Assembly (NCBI GenBank): GCA_002315875.1
Contig: DCIL01000097.1
Coordinates: 8,032-20,992, forward strand
Length of the DNA stretch: 12,961 bases
DNA from: Verrucomicrobia bacterium UBA1727
Lineage (GTDB): Bacteria > Verrucomicrobiota > Kiritimatiellia > RFP12 > UBA1067
Reading direction: 5' to 3'
The notes beneath the pieces are model-generated. The model was not told the origin of the DNA and did no database searches. It saw only the letters and a program-made list of their open reading frames with translations. Shown here piece after piece: positions 6,957-12,660 of this stretch. The number at the start of each line of letters is the position of its first letter. The first letter of the stretch is position 1. Position numbers and translations under genes: made by a program.

Positions 6957-7804
6957 ATACGCGTCGTGAATTCTGTTTTGCCGCGGCCGCTGCCGCGCTG
7001 ACTCCGTCCTGGACCTGGGCGGAGGTCGGAGGTCGCCGCATGAAGGTTCCGCTGCTGCTGGACACCAAGCGAATGGCGATCTGGGATGGTCCCGGTATGC
7101 GCACGAGCTTTTTCGTGAAGGGGTGTCCGCTCCATTGCATCTGGTGCCATAATCCAGAATCGATCTCTCCCGATCGTCAACTCGCGCGCTTCCAGCATCT
7201 CTGCAAGCATTGTGCGAAGTGCACGATGGATGAGGCGACGTGTCCCACCCGCGCGCTCAAGTTCTACGGCAATCCGGCATCGATCGACGAGATTGTCGCT
7301 AAGGCGCTCGAGGACAAGGCGTTTTATGACGAGTCCAAGGGCGGAGTCACGCTCTCGGGCGGAGAGCCGCTCTTTTTCTTCGAGTGGGCGACGGAGCTCA
7401 TGAAGAGATTCAAGGCGGCGGGACTCCACACCTGCCTCGACACTTCGCTTTACGCGCCGCCCGCGGCAATCGAGGCGATCGCGCCGTATGTAGATATGTG
7501 GCTCCCGGATTTCAAGGCGGCGGACGACGAACGCCATCGGAAGTATACCGGCGTATCGAATGTGATCATCAAGAAGAATCTCGAGAAACTGGTGGCCCGC
7601 AAGGCGAAAATCGAAGTGAGGATGCTCGTGGTGCCGGGGTGTACGGACGGCGAGGATCTGAAGGCGCGTCACGAATATCTCGATTCCATCGGCGTTCCGC
7701 GTTCCGCGCGCGTGGAACTCGAGTACCATGACTACGCGCGTTCTAAATACCTCGCACTCGGCATGAAGGATACGATGCCGCCGAAACCCGAAAAGAAGCT
7801 CTGA
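6953..7804 (+). CDS. Radical SAM glycyl-radical-enzyme activase-like protein with Tat-like N-terminus
   Basis: Radical SAM activases of the PflA type place a glycyl radical on a partner enzyme. From ATG 7040 the protein (254 aa) looks canonical: WDGPGMRTSFFVKGC, then the cluster motif C29-x3-C33-x2-C36, then GGEP at 107-110. A second set of four cysteines (C55, C58, C61, C68) could bind one auxiliary Fe-S cluster; many family members have eight cysteines in this insert. The frame extends upstream to ATG 6953, which overlaps the GT2 stop (ATGA). That 29-residue extension reads as a Tat signal: TRREF, an alanine-rich core (FCFAAAAAALTP) and a WTWA cleavage-like site. A good SD (GGAGG 7028-7032) sits 7 bases before ATG 7040, so a cytoplasmic form from 7040 is equally possible, or both forms exist. 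No glycyl radical enzyme is present in the window. The family call is firm; the start and location are not. Confidence 0.85.
   Translation: MNTRREFCFAAAAAALTPSWTWAEVGGRRMKVPLLLDTKRMAIWDGPGMRTSFFVKGCPLHCIWCHNPESISPDRQLARFQHLCKHCAKCTMDEATCPTRALKFYGNPASIDEIVAKALEDKAFYDESKGGVTLSGGEPLFFFEWATELMKRFKAAGLHTCLDTSLYAPPAAIEAIAPYVDMWLPDFKAADDERHRKYTGVSNVIIKKNLEKLVARKAKIEVRMLVVPGCTDGEDLKARHEYLDSIGVPRSARVELEYHDYARSKYLALGMKDTMPPKPEKKL
7028..7032 (+). promoter_or_regulatory. Internal Shine-Dalgarno site for an alternative radical SAM start at 7040
   Basis: GGAGG lies 7 bases before ATG 7040, where canonical activase homology begins. ATG 6953 has no SD and would depend on coupling to the upstream gene. The site therefore argues for a short cytoplasmic product, while the in-frame Tat-like codons upstream argue for the long one. 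Confidence 0.55.
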
Positions 7805-7811
7805 ACAGAAA

Positions 7812-8507
7812 ATGGCAAACCTGATGCAGCTCAAGATGCTGGAGGATCTGAACGGATTTCTCCTCGTCGACAAACCCGAAGGCATTTCCTTCGCATCCGT
7901 CGTGAAGACGGTTAAGCGTAAGTTCAATCTCGTCAAGGTCGGACACGGAGGGTCGCTCGATACGATGGCTTCGGGACTGATGGTCCTTTTGATCGGAGAC
8001 GCCAACAAGTTCGTGGACCGCGTCATGGGCGCGGATCGCGTCTACGAAGGAACGTTGCGTCCCGGTGGCACTACGGACACCGGCGATTGCCATGGCCGGG
8101 CGGTTGCCGGCACTGCGGCTGTCGCGATTGAGAATCTTGAGAGTTTCTTTGCGCCTTTCCGCGGCGATGTTTTCCAGTCCGAACCGCGTTTCGCGGCAAT
8201 CCGTAAGGAAGGTGCGGCGGAATACGAGGTCGTGGATACTGGCGAGCATGAGCAATTCCTCTCGCATGTCTATCGGCTCCAGGGCGAGTTGAACGGCAAG
8301 GGAGAAATCGCGTTCGCCATAAGCTGCACGAAATCGTTTTTGCCGCGGGCGATGGCGATCGAGGCGGGCGCGACGCTGACTGAACTGAGACGCACCGCGA
8401 TTGGCAAGTTCGACGTGGCGAAATCAGTTCCCTTCGCCAAGTTGCTCGAGACGGAGATGAGCGATTTCGCTTCGCTCGTCATGCCGCTATCGGAGGCGCT
8501 CAAGTGA
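7812..8507 (+). CDS. truB: tRNA pseudouridine(55) synthase TruB, short and divergent
   Basis: TruB converts U55 of tRNA to pseudouridine. The 231-residue product shows NGFLLVDKPEGISF at the N-terminus, then VGHGGSLDTMASG around the catalytic D50 (usual form GHGGTLDPLATG), RVYEGTLRPGGTTDTGD with the active-site Tyr (Y78), and RRTAIGKF near the end. Two normally strong motifs are eroded. QxPPxYSAxKxxG reads QSEPRFAAIRKEG, and SKGTYIRSLAxDLG reads CTKSFLPRAMAIEAG, although the arginine (R179) remains. The C-terminal PUA-like domain of longer TruBs is missing. The key catalytic residues are kept, so activity is likely but specificity could differ. The gene starts 7 bases after the activase stop and overlaps ribF; truB-ribF adjacency is a common bacterial arrangement and supports the call. 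Confidence 0.87.
   Translation: MANLMQLKMLEDLNGFLLVDKPEGISFASVVKTVKRKFNLVKVGHGGSLDTMASGLMVLLIGDANKFVDRVMGADRVYEGTLRPGGTTDTGDCHGRAVAGTAAVAIENLESFFAPFRGDVFQSEPRFAAIRKEGAAEYEVVDTGEHEQFLSHVYRLQGELNGKGEIAFAISCTKSFLPRAMAIEAGATLTELRRTAIGKFDVAKSVPFAKLLETEMSDFASLVMPLSEALK
8492..8496 (+). promoter_or_regulatory. Shine-Dalgarno site for the GTG start of ribF
   Basis: GGAGG inside the end of truB is 7 bases before GTG 8504. It supports a GTG start in the GTGA overlap with the truB stop. Confidence 0.75.
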
Positions 8508-9235
8508 CGATCGCTGTGGGATTCTTCGATGGGGTCCATCTCGGACACCAGGCGATTCTCCGTGGTGCGGATGCCGCGCTCACTTTCGTTGATCATCCGA
8601 TGACGGTGCTCTCTCCGGAGTGGACGCCGCAGCTTATCATGACTTACGACGAGCGGGTACGGACGATCCTCGAGTGCGGAGTGCGAGAGGTGCGCTCGCT
8701 CGCTTTCACACCCGAACTCGCGGCACTTTCTCCAGACGAGTTTGCGTGCCGATATCTCGGCCGAGGCAATCGCGTCCGTTGTGGCGCGAACTGGCGCTTC
8801 GGTGCTGGTGGCGCAGGTGACGCGAAGTGGCTCGAGGCGAACGGATACGAGGTCGAAGTCGTTCCTTACGCCGAATTCAATGGGATGGCGATTTCCTCTT
8901 CGCGAATCCGCAAGGCGCTCGCGGCGGGAGAGATTGAAGATGCCGAGGCGATGTTGGGACGTCCCGTGGTCATTCGCGGCGAAGTCGTGCAAGGCAAGGG
9001 TGTAGGACGCAAGATCGGGTATCCGACGATCAATCTCAGGAAGGGCGTTTACGCCGCGCGGGTGAAGGACGAGAAGGCGATCGTCAATTACGGCACGGCG
9101 CCGACGATGGGCGATCTGTCGTGGAGCGAGCCGGTGATGGAAGTCCATTTGCTCAAGTTCCTTAGGGACGAGCGAAAGTTCGCTTCGGTGGAAGAGCTTA
9201 AAAATCAAATTGCGAAAGATGTGAGAGAAGTATGA
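8504..9235 (+). CDS. ribF: Bifunctional riboflavin kinase / FAD synthetase
   Basis: RibF phosphorylates riboflavin to FMN and adenylates FMN to FAD. The 243-residue protein has both modules. The adenylyltransferase part opens at residue 5 with GFFDGVHLGH, continues with LSPDEF and ANWRFGAGGAGD, and ends with the ISSSRIR motif at 130-136. The riboflavin kinase part has GKGVGRKIGYPTINL (PTxN metal/ATP site at 174-177), NYGTAPTM and the catalytic glutamate E213 in MEVHLL. It is shorter than the ~310 residues usual for the family, mostly through trimmed loops and a compact N-terminus, but the C-terminal helix (EELKNQIAKDV) is complete. One substitution stands out: the usual FxPHP is FVDHP. The gene uses a GTG start overlapping the truB stop, and its own stop overlaps manA (ATGA), so the three genes are probably translationally coupled. 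Confidence 0.92.
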   Translation: MTIAVGFFDGVHLGHQAILRGADAALTFVDHPMTVLSPEWTPQLIMTYDERVRTILECGVREVRSLAFTPELAALSPDEFACRYLGRGNRVRCGANWRFGAGGAGDAKWLEANGYEVEVVPYAEFNGMAISSSRIRKALAAGEIEDAEAMLGRPVVIRGEVVQGKGVGRKIGYPTINLRKGVYAARVKDEKAIVNYGTAPTMGDLSWSEPVMEVHLLKFLRDERKFASVEELKNQIAKDVREV

Positions 9236-10005
9236 AGTTTCTTGATAACATCCATACCGCGTTGTGGGGAACGGAAAACTGGGTGTGCTCAGCGCATCGC
9301 AGTTCGCCGAGTGTTGTGAAGGATGGCGAGAATCAGGGCAAGACGCTGGATTCGCTCGAGCCGAACTTTCCGCTGCTTTTCAAGGTGATTGATGCGAAGA
9401 CGCGGCTTTCGGTGCAGGTGCATCCGAACGAAGAGACGCGCAAGGTCACGGGGGGCGATCCCAAGACAGAGATGTGGTGTGCGCTTTCGGAGGGTCCCAT
9501 TTACGCCGGACTCAAACCCGGCACGACTGCCTCGCAGATCGAAGAGGCGGTCGCGAGCGGCGAGTTCGAGAAGCTGCTTGTAAGACACGATGCGAATCGC
9601 GGCGATGTGTTTTTCATTCCTGGGGGACTCGTTCACGCGATTGGCGATGGCGTGCGGCTCTACGAGGTTCAGCAATCGAGCGACACCACGTTCCGACTCT
9701 ATGATTGGGGCAGGGTCGGTGCGGACGGTAAGCCGCGTCAGTTGCATGTCGCTGAGGCGCTCAAGGCGATTGACTATTCGCTGCCAGTGCCGATGCCGAC
9801 GCGCGATCTCGAAACTCCGTTCTTCAGTTTCCGGCAGGATACGATCGCTGGCGAAAAGACCTATGTTGCTGCGGACTGCAAGTATCTTTGCATTTTCAAT
9901 GAACGCATCGGCAACGTCCTACTGCGCCCAGGAGAAAGTGTTACGATCGCTTCGGTGGCGGATGGCGAGATATTCATGATCACTGAATTCATGAAGGGAG
10001 AGTAA
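9232..10005 (+). CDS. manA: Mannose-6-phosphate isomerase, short type
   Basis: This zinc enzyme interconverts fructose-6-phosphate and mannose-6-phosphate in the cytoplasm. The 257-residue protein is of the compact Bacillus-like class. LWGTENW and SAHRSSPSVV are at the N-terminus, and the zinc ligands are Q62 and H64 (VQVHPNEE), E80 (KTEMW) and H135 (PGGLVHAIG). Later motifs are QQSSDTTFRLYDWGR and QLHVAEAL. All metal ligands are present. The start codon overlaps the ribF stop (ATGA); only a weak purine stretch precedes it. The next gene is a phosphomannomutase-type enzyme, so the pair would lead from fructose-6-phosphate towards mannose-1-phosphate for GDP-mannose. The guanylyltransferase that would complete that route is not in the window. 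Confidence 0.93.
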   Translation: MKFLDNIHTALWGTENWVCSAHRSSPSVVKDGENQGKTLDSLEPNFPLLFKVIDAKTRLSVQVHPNEETRKVTGGDPKTEMWCALSEGPIYAGLKPGTTASQIEEAVASGEFEKLLVRHDANRGDVFFIPGGLVHAIGDGVRLYEVQQSSDTTFRLYDWGRVGADGKPRQLHVAEALKAIDYSLPVPMPTRDLETPFFSFRQDTIAGEKTYVAADCKYLCIFNERIGNVLLRPGESVTIASVADGEIFMITEFMKGE

Positions 10006-10008
10006 CCT

Positions 10009-11343
10009 ATGGGATTCTTCAAGGCGTATGACATGCGCGGCACTTTCGGGACGGACTTTGACCTTGAGCTCGTCCGCAAAATTGGCAGTTCGCTTCCTGA
10101 GGTAGTCGCCGGTAAGCGTTGGCTGGTCGGGCGTGACATCCGCACTACCGGCGAGCAGGTGGAGGGTGCGCTCGTGTCCGGACTTCGAGAGGCCGGCGCC
10201 GAGGTCACTGATCTCGGACTTTGCACGACTCCGATGGTTTACTACTTTACCGCGTCCGACGGATACGACGGATCCGTGATGGTTACTGCTTCGCACAATC
10301 CGCCTCCGGACAACGGGCTTAAGGTTTCGAAGAAGGGCGCGCTGCCGGTCGGCTATGCGGATGGACTTGATCAGGTCGAGCGGATGGTTCAGTCAATGCC
10401 ATCAGGGCCCGCTCCTGCATCCGCCGAGGTCGCGTCCGCCGCGGACCCCGCGCGGCTCGACCGTTATCTTGATTTCATCACTTCGCTTTGCGGAGAATTG
10501 CCGCGGAAACTCAAGATCGGTGTCGATTGCTCGAACGGAATGGCGTCGCTCTTCGTCCGGCGGATGTTCCCAAATGCCGAGATCATCAACGATACGCTCG
10601 ATGGAACTTTTCCGGCACACTCTCCGAATCCGCTCAAGCCCGACTCCCGCGAACAACTCGCGCAGCTGGTGCGCGAGAAGAAGCTCGAGTGCGGGGTCAT
10701 TTTCGATGGCGATGCGGATCGTGCGATGTTCGTGGACGAGCGCGGCGAATTCGTGCAGCCCGATTATCTCATCCCCGCAGTCGCTGCGGCCTGTGCCAGG
10801 CGCGATTCTGCCCGCCACGCGGTGCTCCACGACGTGCGCACTTCGCGCGGTGCGATCGAGGTGTTGTCCGAACAGGGCTTCGAGCCGGTGATGGTGCCGG
10901 TCGGACATGCCTTCGCCAAGCCGGTGATGCGCAGTCGCAATGCGCTCTGCGGAGGAGAACTGGCGGGACATTACTACTTCGGAGATTTCTTCGGTTGCGA
11001 TTCGGGACTCCTCGCCGCGCTGCGCGTCTTGGGAGAGTTCGCGCGACAGGATCAGAAGTTCTCCGAATGGATGGCGCCGATCACTTCGCGCTACGCGAAT
11101 TCGGGCGAATGCAATTTCCGTGTCGAGGACAAGGACGCGGCGATTGGGCGGGTGCTTGCGGCGGGCAAGGCCTTCGGCACTGAGGTTTCGCGCAGCGAAA
11201 TGGACGGCATCCGTATCGAGTTTGCGGACGGCTGGTTCAACGTGCGCAAGTCGAACACCGAGCCGTATCTTAGGCTTCTTGTCGAGGCGCGCTCGAAGGC
11301 GCAGCTTGACGATTGGCTCGCGAAACTTTCCGCAGCGATATGA
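10009..11343 (+). CDS. manB: Phosphomannomutase/phosphoglucomutase (alpha-D-phosphohexomutase)
   Basis: The enzyme interconverts hexose-6-phosphate and hexose-1-phosphate through a phosphoserine. The 444 residues are standard for the family, and all four active-site loops are visible: the phosphoserine loop VTASHNPP (S95), the metal loop DGDADR at 233-238, the sugar loop GGELAGH at 315-321 (usual form GGExSGH, so Ser is replaced by Ala), and the phosphate loop RKSNTEP at 413-419. GGGAG at 9996-10000 lies 8 bases before the ATG. Placement directly after manA argues for mannose as substrate, hence manB, but sequence alone cannot exclude glucose or dual specificity. The stop overlaps the next gene (ATGA). 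Confidence 0.9.
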   Translation: MGFFKAYDMRGTFGTDFDLELVRKIGSSLPEVVAGKRWLVGRDIRTTGEQVEGALVSGLREAGAEVTDLGLCTTPMVYYFTASDGYDGSVMVTASHNPPPDNGLKVSKKGALPVGYADGLDQVERMVQSMPSGPAPASAEVASAADPARLDRYLDFITSLCGELPRKLKIGVDCSNGMASLFVRRMFPNAEIINDTLDGTFPAHSPNPLKPDSREQLAQLVREKKLECGVIFDGDADRAMFVDERGEFVQPDYLIPAVAAACARRDSARHAVLHDVRTSRGAIEVLSEQGFEPVMVPVGHAFAKPVMRSRNALCGGELAGHYYFGDFFGCDSGLLAALRVLGEFARQDQKFSEWMAPITSRYANSGECNFRVEDKDAAIGRVLAAGKAFGTEVSRSEMDGIRIEFADGWFNVRKSNTEPYLRLLVEARSKAQLDDWLAKLSAAI

Positions 11344-11966
11344 AGAGCGTGCTCGTAACTGGTGGCACGACTCGGCTCGGCAAGGCGATTGCGGAGAGGT
11401 TGCGTGCGGACGGTTGGCGCGTCCTCACAACCTCGCATCGGAGTGATTCGGGAGCGGACATCATCGCCGACTTCACCGAAGGGATGGGTGCGGCCAAGTG
11501 TTATGCCGCGGCGCTCAAGCTTCTTGATGGCGAGCCGCCGACCGCGCTCGTTAACAATGCCGCGCTCTTCACAGGGACCGACGCCGAACTGGAAGCGGTG
11601 GGGCTTACTGCACCGATGAAGCTTACGATGCTGATGGCGGGACGCGAGACGGGACGCGGAGCGGTGGTCAATATTCTGGATGCCGATCGGACGCGCACCG
11701 GCAAGTACGCCGAGGTCAAGGAGGCGCTTCGCGAGTATACGCGCAAGTCGGCGGCAATGTTCCTCGATACGCTGCGCGTCAATGCGGTCTCGCCCGGTCC
11801 GCTCATCGGATTGAATCCAATCGCGGTTCATGAAAAGGCCGCGGAATGTCCGCTCGGACGCCCCACCCCCGAGGCCGTGGCCGATGCAGTCGCATTCCTC
11901 CTCGGCAACGAGTCGATCACCGGCCTCGACATCCCCGTCGCCGGCGGCGCGTTTCAGAATTCGTAA
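11340..11966 (+). CDS. Short-chain dehydrogenase/reductase, pteridine reductase (PTR1/FolM)-like
   Basis: A compact NADPH-type SDR of 208 residues. The cofactor motif TGGTTRLG (7-14) has the TGxxxRxG form, and HRS at 33-35 would bind the NADPH 2'-phosphate. VNNAA is at 71-75, the catalytic YxxxK is Y123 and K127, and RVNAVSPGPL follows. The usual catalytic serine is replaced by D114 in NILDA. These three traits together (TGxxxRxG, HRS, Asp for Ser) mark pteridine reductases and the dihydromonapterin reductase FolM, so a role in reducing pterins or folates is inferred. The loop between D114 and Y123 is about four residues shorter than in PTR1, and the whole protein is short. The start is ATG 11340, overlapping the mutase stop; the open frame extends upstream but conserved sequence begins here. 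It is the last gene of the tight block. A generic SDR with another substrate remains possible. Confidence 0.8.
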   Translation: MKSVLVTGGTTRLGKAIAERLRADGWRVLTTSHRSDSGADIIADFTEGMGAAKCYAAALKLLDGEPPTALVNNAALFTGTDAELEAVGLTAPMKLTMLMAGRETGRGAVVNILDADRTRTGKYAEVKEALREYTRKSAAMFLDTLRVNAVSPGPLIGLNPIAVHEKAAECPLGRPTPEAVADAVAFLLGNESITGLDIPVAGGAFQNS

Positions 11967-11967
11967 C

Positions 11968-12021
11968 CGGCGCCAAATTGACGGGCGAAACGGCGCCAAA
12001 TTCACGGGCGAAACGGCACCA
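11968..12021 (+). repeat. 23-bp tandem repeat, 2.3 copies
   Basis: Two consecutive 23-base units (11968-11990 and 11991-12013) differ at one base, and a third copy breaks off after CGGCACCA. Each full unit begins CGGCGCCAAATT and ends ACGGGCGAAA. The palindrome GGCGCC starts each full unit, so two copies could also pair as a 6-bp stem, but no T-run follows and it is a poor terminator. The repeat starts 2 bases after the SDR stop and marks the edge of the dense coding block. Confidence 0.85.
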
Positions 12022-12023
12022 CT

Positions 12024-12050
12024 CTACACCTACACCTTTAATCTACACCT
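12024..12050 (+). repeat. CTACACCT short direct repeats in a pyrimidine-rich stretch
   Basis: CTACACCT occurs at 12024-12031, 12030-12037 (overlapping by two bases) and 12043-12050. The surrounding ~65 bases are strongly C/T-rich on this strand. The repeats are upstream of the first extended -10 candidate (12090-12098) and could be protein-binding sites; function is unknown. Confidence 0.5.
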
Positions 12051-12089
12051 AATTCTTCTACTCTTCAACTTCAACTCCTCATCGGAATT

Positions 12090-12098
12090 TGATATACT
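12090..12098 (+). promoter_or_regulatory. Extended -10 promoter candidate
   Basis: TGATATACT matches TGn plus a good -10 (TATACT). TTCAAC at 12070-12075, 17 bases upstream, is a weak -35. Transcription would begin around 12105 and would read through the 50-codon frame at 12119-12271 and on into the structured region. Confidence 0.45.
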
Positions 12099-12118
12099 TC
12101 CAACCAAAGAACTGAACA

Positions 12119-12271
12119 ATGAAGTGGCGAAGATGTCGAATCCTAACAGAAACCCAACATTTTCGGGCCTCATACGGGGTCTGTCCCCGAGGTTTGATAA
12201 ACGAAAAGCGTCACCGCCAAATTTGGTATAATACGTTCAAACAAATGGAGAGACGAATGACGACAGATTGA
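12119..12271 (+). CDS. Possible 50-residue small protein or leader peptide, function unknown
   Basis: An open frame from ATG 12119 to TGA 12269-12271 encodes a basic 50-residue peptide beginning MKWRRCRIL and ending MERRMTTD. It lies behind the 12090 promoter candidate and ends immediately before the strongly structured region. The in-frame ATGs 12245 and 12257 would give 8- and 4-codon peptides from the second promoter (12224-12232); GGAGAG at 12247-12252 is placed about 4 bases before ATG 12257. There is no good SD for ATG 12119. It resembles no family I know. It overlaps a second short frame (12133-12231, MSNPNRNPTF...). It may be chance, so confidence is low. Confidence 0.2.
   Translation: MKWRRCRILTETQHFRASYGVCPRGLINEKRHRQIWYNTFKQMERRMTTD
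12168..12192 (+). other. GGGG-TCTGT-CCCC hairpin
   Basis: CGGGG 12175-12179 pairs with CCCCG 12185-12189 around the loop TCTGT. An outer CCT/AGG (12168-12170 with 12190-12192) can add three pairs across a CATA bulge. There is no T-run after it, so it is not a classical terminator. Similar GGGG/CCCC palindromes are seen as dispersed REP-type repeats in some bacteria; only one copy is present here. Confidence 0.5.
12224..12232 (+). promoter_or_regulatory. Extended -10 promoter in front of the structured RNA region
   Basis: TGGTATAAT is a perfect extended -10. The predicted transcription start is near 12239, about 40 bases before the first strong helix. No -35 is evident at 17 bases. TTGATA at 12194-12199 is 27 bases away, too far. 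The ten bases TGGTATAATA are identical to those before the glycosyltransferase gene at 6132. Confidence 0.62.
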
Positions 12272-12505
12272 AACATCCATAGCCCGTAAGGGTGTGTCGC
12301 GGCGGACGGCTATCCCCGCGATAGAAAACAATTTAACGTAGCATCGAAGCTACGTGCTGTTCTCACAAAATACGACCAATATTTAAACAGGAACTGCGCG
12401 TATGTGGAGATGCGTCCGTTTGGGCGCATTTTCTGTGTAGTGTATTCCTGTTGGGCCTTTGGTCGGGCTTTGTGAGAGTGCATGAGAGAGAATGCGCTCT
12501 TTTTT
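12239..12505 (+). ncRNA. Candidate structured non-coding RNA, unknown family (approximate ends)
   Basis: Pairing seen directly: (1) 12279-12284 with 12308-12313 (ATAGCC/GGCTAT), extendable across a bulged C by 12286-12287 with 12306-12307. (2) 12295-12302 with 12316-12323 (TGTCGCGG/CCGCGATA, one G-U), which interlocks with helix 1. (3) A small GNRA-type hairpin CCC-GTAA-GGG at 12283-12292, competing with helix 1. (4) ACGTAGC 12336-12342 with GCTACGT 12349-12355. (5) A 117-nt rod at 12361-12477: 9 bp, 3x3 loop, 7 bp, 6x6 loop, 8 bp, 12x11 loop, 12 bp, GTTT loop. A promoter precedes and a hairpin with a T-run follows. The whole is far more structured than its surroundings and lacks a long plus-strand gene. 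The rod with a central bubble recalls 6S RNA in outline and the msd of retrons in shape, but I recognise no conserved family sequence. It may be an independent RNA or the leader of the methyltransferase gene. Confidence 0.55.
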
Positions 12506-12512
12506 CATGCAT
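12478..12512 (+). terminator. Hairpin with T-run, possible intrinsic terminator of the structured RNA
   Basis: AGAG 12487-12490 pairs with CTCT 12497-12500 around AATGCG, and T's run through 12500-12505, giving a weak intrinsic terminator. Alternatively GTGCATGA 12478-12485 pairs with TCATGCAT 12505-12512 (8 bp, one G-U), enclosing the inner stem in one long hairpin that would place the T-run in a stem. It directly follows the rod, leaving no gap. Confidence 0.45.
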
Positions 12513-12660
12513 CGAAATCCCTCGGCAGCAGGTTGCGCTCAAGTGGAATAAGTCGGTGATGGCTGCGGCTCGAAATACCATGAGGATAGTTGAGCGGATG
12601 TATTTTGTCTGCTGTCTCTCATTATGCCGTTCATCCGCCGGATCAGATTGCGATGCTATT

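Noticed and set aside
11969..11997. GGCGCC...GGCGCC stem as terminator of the operon
   Set aside because: The stem is only 6 bp with a 17-base loop, and there is no T-run after it; it arises from the tandem repeat.
11830..12231. 133-codon plus-strand frame running out of the SDR gene
   Set aside because: It begins inside the SDR in another frame and runs through the tandem repeat and pyrimidine tract; the translation is low-complexity and unlike any protein.
12266..12274. GATTGAAAC, resembling the 3' end of many class 1 CRISPR repeats
   Set aside because: Only one copy is present, with no repeat-spacer periodicity and no cas gene in the window.
12279..12323. HDV-like self-cleaving ribozyme
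   Set aside because: Only two interlocking helices are present; the P3 and P4 elements and the nested double pseudoknot are missing.
12361..12477. 6S RNA identity
   Set aside because: A central bubble is present, but the rod is short for 6S, the terminal arm is small, and I recognise no conserved 6S sequence. Kept only as an alternative.
12239..12512. Retron msr-msd identity for the structured region
   Set aside because: No complementary a1/a2 ends were found around the structure and no reverse transcriptase is in the window. The shape alone is not enough; sequence to the right could revive the idea.
12363..12581. 72-codon open frame on the minus strand
   Set aside because: It is a shadow of the inverted repeats of the structured region, lacks family features and overlaps the candidate terminator.
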